A DNA stretch of 64,000 nt. It comes from ATX-6F1 sp943369485 (GTDB taxonomy: Bacteria > Cyanobacteriota > Cyanobacteriia > PCC-6307 > Cyanobiaceae). The notes beneath the pieces are model-generated. The model ran no database searches. It saw nothing but the letters and a program-made list of their open reading frames with translations, and was not told where the DNA came from. The DNA lies in assembly GCA_943369485.1 (NCBI GenBank), contig CALRNH020000006.1:128494-192493 (forward strand). Reading direction: 5' to 3'. A program made the translations under genes and the position numbers. Positions 31,230 to 38,890 of this stretch are shown here, in pieces (the stretch's first letter is position 1; every line of letters starts with the position of its first letter).

Positions 31230-31469
31230 TCAGAGGCGGGCGCCGCCGGGGGCTCGGGGGTTCTCCGCTTCGCTGCACACCTCCTGGTCGATCAGGGCAT
31301 CGAGGGTGACGGCCGAGCGCACCAGGGCCTGGTAGTGCTGCACCACCCGTCGGTTGCGCTCCAGCCAGGCGCCCGGATCGCCGCCATCGGCCGCCAGCAG
31401 CTCCCGCTCCCCCTGCTGGCCCAGCAGGGCGATCACCAGTTCATGGATCCGTTGGCGGCGTTCGCCCAT
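31230..31469 (-). CDS. Small helical hypothetical protein (79 residues)
   Basis: The product is charged and helical: ERRQRIHELVIALLGQQGER, ELLAADGGDPGAWLERNRRV, VQHYQALVRSAVTLDALIDQ. There is no membrane segment or Cys except one near the end. It precedes the GH116 gene by 27 bases on the same strand and may be its partner. It is divergent from cobL. I do not recognise the family. Confidence 0.6.
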   Translation of the reverse strand: MGERRQRIHELVIALLGQQGERELLAADGGDPGAWLERNRRVVQHYQALVRSAVTLDALIDQEVCSEAENPRAPGGARL

Positions 31470-31523
31470 GGGAGTGGGGGTTGGGGTTGAGCATCATGGT
31501 TCGAACGGCGGCAGCGAGCAGCG

Positions 31524-32855
31524 GTGGAATCCCAGCGGCAGCCCAGCCGCCCGACCAAGAGCTGGATCGACGTGCTGGGCACCGATGCCGGCGGCGTGGA
31601 AGCCCTGGCGGCCCCGGCCCTGGAGCTGCTTGGGCAGGCGGAACTGGTGGCGGCGCCCGAGCGGCTGCTGGCGGGCGTTGAGGCCTGGTGGCTTCGGGAA
31701 ACAGAAGCGGCTCGCCTGAGCCGCCCCCTGCCCGGGCTGCTTGCCAGTGACCGGCCCGCCGAACTGATGGCCCCCCTGGGGTCGGCCCTGGCGGCAGGGC
31801 TGCCAGCTGTCGTGCTGGCCAGCGGCGATCCCCTCTGGTTCGGCATCGGCCGGCTGCTGGTGCAGCACCTGGGCGCCGGCGCCCTGCGCTTTCACCCCGC
31901 CCCCAGCTCCCTGCAGCTCGCCTTCGCCCGCCTGGGCCGCCCCTGGCAGGACGCCAGCTGGATCAGCCTGCACGGCCGTGATCCGGAACCCCTGGCGGCG
32001 GCGCTGCAGAAACGACCATCGGCCCTGGCGGTGCTCACCGACCCCGGCCGTGGCGGCGCCGAGGAGGTGCGCCGGATCCTTGCCGCCTCAGGATTGGCGG
32101 CGGCCTATGCCTTCTGGCTCTGCGAACGCCTGGGCCACCCGGCTGAGCGCGTGCAGCGGCTGGCCCCGGGGCAACCCCTGCCCGTCGATCTCGACCCCCT
32201 GCATCTGGTGCTGCTGATCGCCGAAGCACCCGCCGAGCCTGAGCCCGCTTCCCTGCCCCTGTTCGGGCTCGACGATGGCCTTTGGCTGCAGCAAAGCGAC
32301 CGGCCGGGGCTGATGACCAAGCGGGAGGTGCGCATCCAGCTGCTGGCGGATCTGGAGCTGCCCGCCCAGGGGGTGCTCTGGGACCTGGGCGCCGGCGTGG
32401 GCAGCGTCGGTCTGGAGGCCCTGCGGCTGCGGCCGGAGCTGGGGCTTTGGGCGCTGGAGCGCCGGAGTGGCTCGGCGGAGTTGATCGCCGCCAACGCCCG
32501 GCGCCTCGGAGTGACCCCGTCGGGGATCCTGGAGGGGGCCGCTCCTGAAGCCCTGGCCCCCCTTCCCGACCCGGATCGGGTGCTGATCGGCGGCGGTGGC
32601 CAGGGCCGCGCCGCGATCCTCTCGGCCGTGCTGGAGCGCCTGCGCCCGGGGGGGCTGGTGGTGCTGCCCCTGGCCACCCTCGAAGCTCTCGCGGAGCTGC
32701 GGCCGCTGCTGGAGCGTGCCGGCCTGGTGGTGGCGGTGAGCCAGCTTCAGGCCTGGCGCGGGGCACCACTGGCAGAGGGCACCCGCCTGGCCCCGCTCAA
32801 CCCCGTGCTGGTGCTCAAGGGGCGCCGATCCCCTGCTTCAGTGGCGCCGGCTTGA
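31524..32855 (+). CDS. cobL: Precorrin-6Y C5,15-methyltransferase (CobL / CbiE-CbiT fusion)
   Basis: CobL adds two methyl groups to precorrin-6B and removes a carboxyl group in corrin synthesis. Residues about 12-225 form the CbiE tetrapyrrole methylase half (VLGTDAGGVEALAAPALELL, VVLASGDPLWFGIGRLL), and about 260-440 the CbiT half (MTKREVRIQLLADLELPAQG, WDLGAGVGSVGLEALRLRPE, DRVLIGGGGQGRAAILSAVL). Both halves look complete. CobQ lies at 58.7 kb. The last 41 bases overlap the DUF192 gene on the opposite strand. Confidence 0.94.
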   Translation: MESQRQPSRPTKSWIDVLGTDAGGVEALAAPALELLGQAELVAAPERLLAGVEAWWLRETEAARLSRPLPGLLASDRPAELMAPLGSALAAGLPAVVLASGDPLWFGIGRLLVQHLGAGALRFHPAPSSLQLAFARLGRPWQDASWISLHGRDPEPLAAALQKRPSALAVLTDPGRGGAEEVRRILAASGLAAAYAFWLCERLGHPAERVQRLAPGQPLPVDLDPLHLVLLIAEAPAEPEPASLPLFGLDDGLWLQQSDRPGLMTKREVRIQLLADLELPAQGVLWDLGAGVGSVGLEALRLRPELGLWALERRSGSAELIAANARRLGVTPSGILEGAAPEALAPLPDPDRVLIGGGGQGRAAILSAVLERLRPGGLVVLPLATLEALAELRPLLERAGLVVAVSQLQAWRGAPLAEGTRLAPLNPVLVLKGRRSPASVAPA

Positions 32856-33438
32856 GGCCGTTCAGCCAGCGGATCGGCGCCGGACTGCCGGGGGTCAGCC
32901 CCAGGGCGGCCGCCTGGCCTGCGGCCAGTTCCACCACCCCGTCCACCTTCTGCTCCGGGCCGTAGCTCCGGCAGGGCAGCCGGGGGCAGGGGGTCGCCTC
33001 CGCCTCGATCGCCACCACCCGCTCCCCCTCCACGAACACCATGTCGAGGGGGGAGGGGGTGCGGTGCATCCAGAAGCTCACGGCCTCGGCGGGCTCGAAG
33101 CGGAACCACATCCCGCGCAGGGGCGCCAGGGGCGGCCGCTGCATCAGCCCCCAGGCGTACTGGCGCGGGCTGCGCGGCACCTCGAGCTGAAGGCAGCGGG
33201 GGGCCGCCGGGCCGCCCGTGGCGGTGGTGAGTGGCGGCAGGCACCATTCGGCCTCGATGGGGAGGTACTGGGGCGGCCCCACCGATTCAGCCGCCGGTCT
33301 TGGCCGGGTCGGCGCTGGCTGACTCGGTGCTGGCCGGCTCGCGCTGGGCCTGATGACGGGCTTGATGGGGGCCTGAGCGGCTTTCGGGGCTGCGGGGGTG
33401 GCGGCGATCAGGGCCGTGAGGGCGATGCTGAGGCTCAT
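32815..33438 (-). CDS. DUF192 family exported protein
   Basis: The 207 residues begin with a hydrophobic Ala-rich leader and a long Pro/Ala/Arg linker, then the DUF192 domain: EVPRSPRQYAWGLMQRPPLA, GMWFRFEPAEAVSFWMHRTP, SPLDMVFVEGERVVAIEAEA, and LPCRSYGPEQKVDGVVELAA. The family is a small beta-barrel of unknown role, likely periplasmic here. Its ATG overlaps the stop of the response regulator (ATGA), and its end overlaps cobL. It is the last gene of the pheS-nadK-regulator run. Confidence 0.88.
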   Translation of the reverse strand: MSLSIALTALIAATPAAPKAAQAPIKPVIRPSASRPAPSQPAPTRPRPAAESVGPPQYLPIEAEWCLPPLTTATGGPAAPRCLQLEVPRSPRQYAWGLMQRPPLAPLRGMWFRFEPAEAVSFWMHRTPSPLDMVFVEGERVVAIEAEATPCPRLPCRSYGPEQKVDGVVELAAGQAAALGLTPGSPAPIRWLNGLKPAPLKQGIGAP

Positions 33439-34145
33439 GCTTCGGGGGGCTGCTGGCTGGGGCCCCCCAGGTCGGGGAGCCCGTCACTGAGGCTGTACCC
33501 GCGCCCCCGCACCGTGTGCAGCAGTCGCCGCTCGCCGCCTTCTTCGAGCTTCTGGCGCAGGTAACGCACGTAGACCTCCACCACATTGCTGGCAACTCCC
33601 TGTTGTCCTTTCCATGCCGCCGCCAGGATCTGCTCGCGGCTCAGGATCTGGCCCCGGTGCTCAAGCAGGTGCAACAGCAGGCCGTATTCCCTGGCGGTCA
33701 GGGCCACCTGGCGCTGACCGCGCCAGACCGTGCGGTTGCCTGGGTCGATGCTCAGGTCCGCCAGCCGCAGCAGCGGTGAGCCGCCGCTCTGGCGGTCCAT
33801 CACCCGCGTATGCAGCCGCAGCCGCAGCAGCAGGTCGCTGGGGGGGGCGCCCGAGAGCCAGAAATCATCGGCCCCGGCGCTGAGGCAGCTGGAACGGGCG
33901 TCGACCCCGTCGCTGCCGATGTCCAGCAGCAGCGGCACCCCGGGCAGGTCCTGGCGCAGCACGGCGATGGCCGACCTGGTCTCCGCCGCCAGCACCACAA
34001 GAGCCGGGGGCGCAGCCACCAGCCGGGCGCGTTGCTGGGGCAGGGCGAGATCCTCGAGGCTCAGGCAGAACGGCTCATAGCCCGAGGCTCCGAGGCGCGA
34101 GGCGAGCGGATGGGAGCTGGGTCCCAGCAGCAGCACCCGGGTCAT
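33435..34145 (-). CDS. OmpR-type DNA-binding response regulator with degenerate receiver
   Basis: The C-terminal half (about 128-222) is a typical winged helix (LADLSIDPGNRTVWRGQRQV, ALTAREYGLLLHLLEHRGQI, VVEVYVRYLRQKLEEGGERR, LLHTVRGRGYSL). The N-terminal half has receiver-like spacing but lacks the acidic pair (RVLLLGPSSHPLA), the phospho-acceptor Asp (ALVVLAAETR) and the Lys (DFWLSGAPPS). Control by phosphorylation is therefore unlikely; ligand or protein binding may replace it. The start overlaps nadK and the end overlaps DUF192, so it is translated together with both. Confidence 0.9.
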   Translation of the reverse strand: MTRVLLLGPSSHPLASRLGASGYEPFCLSLEDLALPQQRARLVAAPPALVVLAAETRSAIAVLRQDLPGVPLLLDIGSDGVDARSSCLSAGADDFWLSGAPPSDLLLRLRLHTRVMDRQSGGSPLLRLADLSIDPGNRTVWRGQRQVALTAREYGLLLHLLEHRGQILSREQILAAAWKGQQGVASNVVEVYVRYLRQKLEEGGERRLLHTVRGRGYSLSDGLPDLGGPSQQPPEA

Positions 34146-35062
34146 GGGGCCTGCTGGCCGGTGCCTGGTTTGGCCACGTGGGGCAGCCCCCAGCCCAGCT
34201 TGTTGCGCAACACCTGGAAGAACTCATGGTCCTGCAGCCGGATGAACCGGGCGGGATGGTCGCTGCGGCGGATCAGCACGCGATCTTCCGGCCACACATA
34301 GCAACCGGCGCTGCCATCCACCACCATCATCAGCCGCTCGGGCGTGGCCGGAAACACCGTCACCGGCTCCCGATCGCTGAACACCAGGGCCCGCGAGGCC
34401 AGGGAGTGGGGGGCGATCGGTGTGAGCTGCAGAACGGGGCAATCCGGGGTGATCACCGGCCCGCCGGCGCTGAGGGCGTAGGCGGTGGAGCCGGTGGGGG
34501 TGGAGAGGATCACGCCGTCGGCGGCGATGTCCACCGGAGCATGGCGGCCGATGGCGATCTCGAAGTGACACATGCTCGTGAGCGGCTCCCGGTGCAGGGC
34601 CATCTCGTTGAGGCAGAGCACCTCCCAGCGACGCTGCTCGCCCCGCATCACGCTCACCACCAGCATGCTGCGGTCCTCCACCGTCCAGCGGCCGGCGATC
34701 AGCTGCTCGAGCACCGTGTCGAGTTCGTTGAGGTAAGCCTCGGCCAGAAAGCCCAGGTGGCCCGTGTTGATCGTGAGAATCGGCAGGCCGATCGGGGCGG
34801 TCTGGCGGGCGGCCGAAAGCACCGTGCCGTCCCCCCCCAACACCACCGCCAGGGCCATTTCGGCGTGGAAATCGCTGGGCACGCAGGCGCTGTAGCCGAG
34901 GTTGCGCAGGTGCTGGTCGGGGTTGGCAAAGCCCACCATGCCGCCGGAGCTGCTGGCCCGCAGCACCCCATAGCCCGCCCCCACCAACCGGCGCTCGATC
35001 GCATCGGCGGTGCTGACGGCCAGATCCTTGCCGTCGTTCACGATCAGTCCGACGCAGGGCAC
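34142..35062 (-). CDS. nadK: NAD kinase
   Basis: NadK makes NADP from NAD and ATP. The protein has the GGDGT motif in VVLGGDGTVLSAARQTAPIG, NTGHLGFLAE, the NEMALHRE block (second conserved NE/D motif), and DGVILSTPTGSTAYALSAGG with PVITPDCPVLQLTPIAPHSL. The GTG at 35062 gives a start PCVGLIVNDGKDLAV like homologues; the ORF could open at TTG 35086. It ends in an ATGA overlap with the response regulator. Cytosolic. Photosynthesis needs NADP, so cyanobacteria often have two NAD kinases; only one is seen here. Confidence 0.95.
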   Translation of the reverse strand: MPCVGLIVNDGKDLAVSTADAIERRLVGAGYGVLRASSSGGMVGFANPDQHLRNLGYSACVPSDFHAEMALAVVLGGDGTVLSAARQTAPIGLPILTINTGHLGFLAEAYLNELDTVLEQLIAGRWTVEDRSMLVVSVMRGEQRRWEVLCLNEMALHREPLTSMCHFEIAIGRHAPVDIAADGVILSTPTGSTAYALSAGGPVITPDCPVLQLTPIAPHSLASRALVFSDREPVTVFPATPERLMMVVDGSAGCYVWPEDRVLIRRSDHPARFIRLQDHEFFQVLRNKLGWGLPHVAKPGTGQQAP

Positions 35063-35115
35063 CGATCGGGAGCGAGGGTGAACCAAGTTTATGGAATGAC
35101 CTACGGAGGAGACCT

Positions 35116-36123
35116 TCAGAACTGTTCGAGGAAGCGCAGGTCGCTGCTGAACAGCCGGCGGATGTCGTCGATGCCGTGGCGCACCATGGCGAACCGCTCC
35201 ACCCCCAGGCCGGCGGCGAAGCCGCTCCAGCGCTCCGGATCGAGCCCCAGGCCCTCCAGCACCGCCGGATCAACCATGCCGCAGCCCATCACCTCCAGCC
35301 AGCGCCCCCGCCACTGCACATCCACCTCGGCCGAAGGCTCGGTGAAGGGGAAATAGCTGGCCCGGAAGCGCACCGGAAGGTCGCCGAAGAAGGCCTGCAG
35401 GAAGGCGGTCACCGTGCCCCGCAGGTGGCTGAAATCCAGGCCCTCGTCGATCGCCAGCAGCTCCACCTGGTGGAACACCGGCGAATGGGTGGCATCGACC
35501 GCATCACGCCGGTAGACGCGCCCCGGCGCCACGATCCGCACCGGCGGTGGGTTCTTCTCCAGATGGCGGATCTGCACCGGCGAGGTGTGGGTGCGCAGCA
35601 GTTCGTGCTCCGAGAGGTAGAAGGTGTCCTGCATGTCCCGCGCCGGGTGGTGTGGCGGGATGTTGAGGGCGGTGAAGTTGTAGTGGTCGGTTTCGATCTC
35701 CGGGCCCTCCTCCACCCGGTAGCCCAGGCCGCAGAAGATGTCGACGATCTCCTCGGTGGTGGTGATCAGGGGGTGGCGGTGCCCCACCGGGGTGTAGGTG
35801 CTGGGGGCGGTCACATCCAGCCGCTCGCGTTCGAGTTTCTCGGCCAGGGCCGCCGCTTTCATCCCCGCCAGCCGCTCCCCCAGTTGCGCCTGCACCAGTT
35901 CCTTGAGCACGTTGGCCCGTTGGCCCACCAGCGGGCGCTCGTCGGCGGGCAGCCGCCCCATGGCGCCGAGCACCCCGGAGAGGCGGCCTTTCTTGCCCAG
36001 CAGGGCCACCCGCAGGGCTTCGAGCGCGGCGGGAGTGGCCGCGGCGGCGATCTCGGCGCTGGCCTGGGCCTCCAGCTGCTCCAGCTGCTCAGTGAGCGCC
36101 TGCAGGCTCAAAATGGCGCTCAC
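35116..36123 (-). CDS. pheS: Phenylalanyl-tRNA synthetase alpha subunit
   Basis: The 335-residue class II synthetase subunit charges tRNA-Phe. It has an N-terminal coiled-coil arm (LQALTEQLEQLEAQASAEIA), motif 1 region (HPLITTTEEIVDIFCGLGYR, VEEGPEIETDHYNFTALNIP), motif 2 (TSPVQIRHLEKNPPPVRIVA, PGRVYRRDAVDATHSPVFHQ), and motif 3 (GLGVERFAMVRHGIDDIRRL). Length is normal. It is the first gene of a minus-strand run with nadK and is divergent from surE. Confidence 0.97.
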   Translation of the reverse strand: MSAILSLQALTEQLEQLEAQASAEIAAAATPAALEALRVALLGKKGRLSGVLGAMGRLPADERPLVGQRANVLKELVQAQLGERLAGMKAAALAEKLERERLDVTAPSTYTPVGHRHPLITTTEEIVDIFCGLGYRVEEGPEIETDHYNFTALNIPPHHPARDMQDTFYLSEHELLRTHTSPVQIRHLEKNPPPVRIVAPGRVYRRDAVDATHSPVFHQVELLAIDEGLDFSHLRGTVTAFLQAFFGDLPVRFRASYFPFTEPSAEVDVQWRGRWLEVMGCGMVDPAVLEGLGLDPERWSGFAAGLGVERFAMVRHGIDDIRRLFSSDLRFLEQF

Positions 36124-36220
36124 GGCGGGGCAACGGGGGGCGCAACTCTAGGCAGCGACGTCTGGAGCACCGGGAGGCACCCATGGGGCGGCCTAGTTTG
36201 CGCGTCTCACGGACGTGCCC

Positions 36221-37069
36221 ATGGGCCCCCTGCGGATCCTGATCAGCAACGATGACGGGGTCTTCGCCGATGGCCTCCGCGCCCTGGCGGCCGAGGCGGC
36301 CTCCCGGGGGCATCGGGTCACGGTGGTCTGCCCCGACCAGGAACGCTCCGCCACCGGCCATGGGCTCACCCTGCAGACGCCGTTGCGGGCGGAGCGGGCC
36401 GACGAGCTGTTCGCCCCCGGGGTGCGGGCCTGGGCCTGCAGCGGCACCCCCTCCGACTGCGTCAAGCTCGCACTGTCCAGCCTGCTGGAGGAGCCGCCGG
36501 ATCTGGTGCTCTCGGGCATCAACCACGGCCCCAACCTGGGTACCGATGTGTTTTATTCCGGCACTGTCTCGGCGGCCATGGAGGGCAGCCTCGACGGGCT
36601 GCCTGCCCTGGCGGTGAGCAGTGCCTGCTTTCAGTGGCGCCAGTTCGAGCCCGCCGCACGCCTGGCCCTGGACGTGAGCGAGCAGGTGTTGGCGGGGGGC
36701 TGGCCTGAGGGTTTGCTGCTCAACCTCAATGTTCCGGCCCTGCCGGAGGGCGCGATCGCGCCGCTGCGCTGGTGTCGTCCGGGGGTGCGCCGTTACGTCG
36801 ACCAGTTCGACCGCCGCAGCGACCCCCGCGGCCGCACCTACTACTGGCTGGCGGGGGAGGTGGTGAATGATCTGGAGTCGGCCGGCGCCGGTCCCCACGA
36901 CTGGCCCACGGATGTGGCCCAGGTGCACGCTGGCGGGGCGGCCCTCACGCCGCTGCAGCCGGAGCTGTTCTGGAGAGGAGGCCTGGAGGCCTTGCCGGCC
37001 CTGCCCGAGGGGTTCTCCGCTGATGGTTCCGGGCCCCTGCCGGGACCGGGCCTTCAGCGGGGTCGGTAG
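36221..37069 (+). CDS. surE: 5'-nucleotidase SurE
   Basis: SurE is a metal-dependent phosphatase acting on nucleoside monophosphates. The metal site is RILISNDDGVFADGLRALA (two Asp), followed by PDQERSATGHGLTL, SGTPSDCVKLAL, and SGINHGPNLGTDVFYSGTVS. The total of 282 residues is normal. An ATG at 36221 and a GTG two codons earlier (36215) are both possible. The end overlaps the DUF3611 gene by 16 bases. Cytosolic, linked to stress survival in other bacteria. Confidence 0.96.
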   Translation: MGPLRILISNDDGVFADGLRALAAEAASRGHRVTVVCPDQERSATGHGLTLQTPLRAERADELFAPGVRAWACSGTPSDCVKLALSSLLEEPPDLVLSGINHGPNLGTDVFYSGTVSAAMEGSLDGLPALAVSSACFQWRQFEPAARLALDVSEQVLAGGWPEGLLLNLNVPALPEGAIAPLRWCRPGVRRYVDQFDRRSDPRGRTYYWLAGEVVNDLESAGAGPHDWPTDVAQVHAGGAALTPLQPELFWRGGLEALPALPEGFSADGSGPLPGPGLQRGR

Positions 37070-37635
37070 ACCCGCTGCAGCAGCCAGAGGCTGATGATCA
37101 GCCCCAGCAGGTGGGCGAACAGCACCTGGGTGTTGCTGAGCACCGCGAGCATTTCGATCGAGGTGATCGGCAGCCCCACCACCCGGCCGCCGGCGCCGGG
37201 TACCCCCTGCATCTGGGCGCCGAAGAAGCCCGGCACCTGCTGGGAGGCCTGCACGAACAGGCTGCCGGCCAGGGCCTGGTAGCCCACCGCCGCCAGGGTG
37301 AGACCGATCAGATCCGCCAGCAGTCCCCGCTTGATCAGCCGGGCCGTTTCGCCTTTCGAGGGGTGGGCGGGGCTGGCCAGGGCGCGGCCGCAGAGCACCA
37401 CCAGCCAGCCCTGCCAGAGGCTCCAGAGCAGCACGAAGAACGAAATCGTGGTGAGTGAGAGCCCCGGGCCCAGCCCCAGGGCCCGGGAGGAATTGGCCGC
37501 CATCTGACCGCCGATGTTGTTGAAGATCAGCACCCCCACCACCACGATCCCCAGGGCAAGCTGAATCCAGAAGCGCACCCAGCCCACGCGCCGCAGGGCG
37601 GCGGAGATCTGAAGCAGATCCAGGCGATCGGCCAT
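37054..37635 (-). CDS. DUF3611 family membrane protein
   Basis: The 193-residue protein has four hydrophobic helices: ALGIVVVGVLIFNNI (about 27-42), TTISFFVLLWSLWQGWLVVL (about 62-81), ADLIGLTLAAVGYQALAGSLF (about 107-127), and LFAHLLGLIISLWLLQRVY near the end. The family is common in cyanobacteria and in chloroplast-derived plant genes, with no known reaction. A cytosolic basic loop (RALASPAHPSKGETARLIKR) follows helix two. Convergent with surE and divergent from ribF. Confidence 0.85.
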   Translation of the reverse strand: MADRLDLLQISAALRRVGWVRFWIQLALGIVVVGVLIFNNIGGQMAANSSRALGLGPGLSLTTISFFVLLWSLWQGWLVVLCGRALASPAHPSKGETARLIKRGLLADLIGLTLAAVGYQALAGSLFVQASQQVPGFFGAQMQGVPGAGGRVVGLPITSIEMLAVLSNTQVLFAHLLGLIISLWLLQRVYRPR

Positions 37636-37716
37636 GGGGATGGGGCGGGGCGTCGGGGAGTCAGTGTCTCAAACTTGCCATGGGAGGATCGATCGGGCGA
37701 GGAACACCCCCCTGAT

Positions 37717-38772
37717 TTGATACCGCTGCGATCGCCCCAGGAGGCCCGTCGGCCCACGGCGGTGGCCCTCGGCAGCTTCGACGGACTGCACCGGGGCCAC
37801 CGGCGGGTGATCGAGGCGGTCACCAACTGGCGGCCGACCCAGGAAGGGCCGCAGACAGAGACCCAGGAAGGGCCTCCTCCGGTGAAAACCGTGGCCAGCT
37901 TCTGGCCCCACCCCCGGGAGGTGCTCTACGGCGACACCCGGCTGCGCCTGGACCTGCCGGTGGAGAAGCTCCGCCTGCTGGAACCGCTGGGCATCGAGCA
38001 ACTGGTGCTGGTGCCGTTCGATCGCGCCCTGGCGGCCTTGAGTCCGGCCGCCTTCGTGGAGCAGGTGCTGGTGGGTCAGCTGCAGGCCCGGGTGGTGGCT
38101 GTGGGGGAGAACTTCCGCTTCGGTGCCGGCCGCTGCGGCGATACCGCTGAGCTGGCGGCCCTCGGTGCCCGCCACGGAATCGACGTGCGGGTGCTGCCGA
38201 TGCTCCAGGACAACGGCGAGCGTTTCAGCAGCAGCCGCATCCGCAAGGCCCTGGCCATGGGTGATCTGGAGGAGGCCACGCGGCTGCTGGAGCGGCCCTA
38301 CCGCTTCAGTGGCCGGGTGGTGCGGGGCCGCGGCCTGGGCCGGGAGATCGGCTGGCCCACGGCCAACCTGCAGGTGGACGGCCGCAAGTTTCTGCCCCTG
38401 GAGGGGGTCTATGCCGCATTCGCGCAGCTGGATGACGGGCCGCCGCTGGCGGCGGTGATGAACCTCGGTCCCCAGCCCACCGTGGACCCCATGGCCCCCT
38501 CGGCGGTGGAGGTGCACCTGCTCGATCGTCAGTTGGAGCTGGAGGGCCGTGAACTGGTGGTCGAACCGCTGGCCCTGCTGCGCCGTCAGCAGCGCTTTTC
38601 CGACCTGGAAGCCCTCAGTGCCCAGATCGCCCGTGACGCCCAGCAGGCCCGTGAGCTCACCGGCGCCCGTGGGGCCCCGGCGAGTGTTGGCCTCGGTTCA
38701 GGCGGCGGGGTAGGCGTTGGTGAGACCCCAGACGATGAAGGCACCGATGCCCCCCAGCAGCAGAATCCCTGA
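37717..38772 (+). CDS. ribF: Bifunctional riboflavin kinase / FAD synthetase
   Basis: RibF makes FMN and then FAD. The N-terminal nucleotidyltransferase has VALGSFDGLHRGHRRVIEAV (HxGH-like), FWPHPREVLYGD, VGENFRFGAGR, and SSSRIRKALAMGD (KISSTxIR-like). The kinase domain has GRVVRGRGLGREIGWPTANL and AVMNLGPQPTVDP. The TTG at 37717 gives IPLRSPQEA, like homologues; the ORF opens at 37675. A Gly-rich tail of about 25 residues overlaps, in antisense, a small membrane protein gene for 75 bases. Confidence 0.94.
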   Translation: MIPLRSPQEARRPTAVALGSFDGLHRGHRRVIEAVTNWRPTQEGPQTETQEGPPPVKTVASFWPHPREVLYGDTRLRLDLPVEKLRLLEPLGIEQLVLVPFDRALAALSPAAFVEQVLVGQLQARVVAVGENFRFGAGRCGDTAELAALGARHGIDVRVLPMLQDNGERFSSSRIRKALAMGDLEEATRLLERPYRFSGRVVRGRGLGREIGWPTANLQVDGRKFLPLEGVYAAFAQLDDGPPLAAVMNLGPQPTVDPMAPSAVEVHLLDRQLELEGRELVVEPLALLRRQQRFSDLEALSAQIARDAQQARELTGARGAPASVGLGSGGGVGVGETPDDEGTDAPQQQNP

Positions 38773-38832
38773 GATCAGCACCAGCATCGGGTTTTCCGCT
38801 TCTCCCTGAGCCATGGCTGCCTGACCGCTCAT
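38698..38832 (-). CDS. Small single-pass membrane protein, antisense to ribF end
   Basis: Two in-frame ATG codons (38832 and 38814) give 44 or 38 residues. The core is MLVLISGILLLGGIGAFIVW, a clear membrane helix, followed by GLTNAYPAA. Conserved-looking residues on both sides (GEAENP before, LTNAYP after) suggest a real photosynthesis-type small subunit, but I cannot name it. It overlaps the ribF 3' end by 75 bases and is divergent from thiE. Missed by length cut-offs. Confidence 0.65.
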   Translation of the reverse strand: MSGQAAMAQGEAENPMLVLISGILLLGGIGAFIVWGLTNAYPAA

Positions 38833-38890
38833 ACTCGCGCCACCCTAGGCAGCCCCATCCGCCCGCTTCGCCATCTCCAACACCAAGTCG

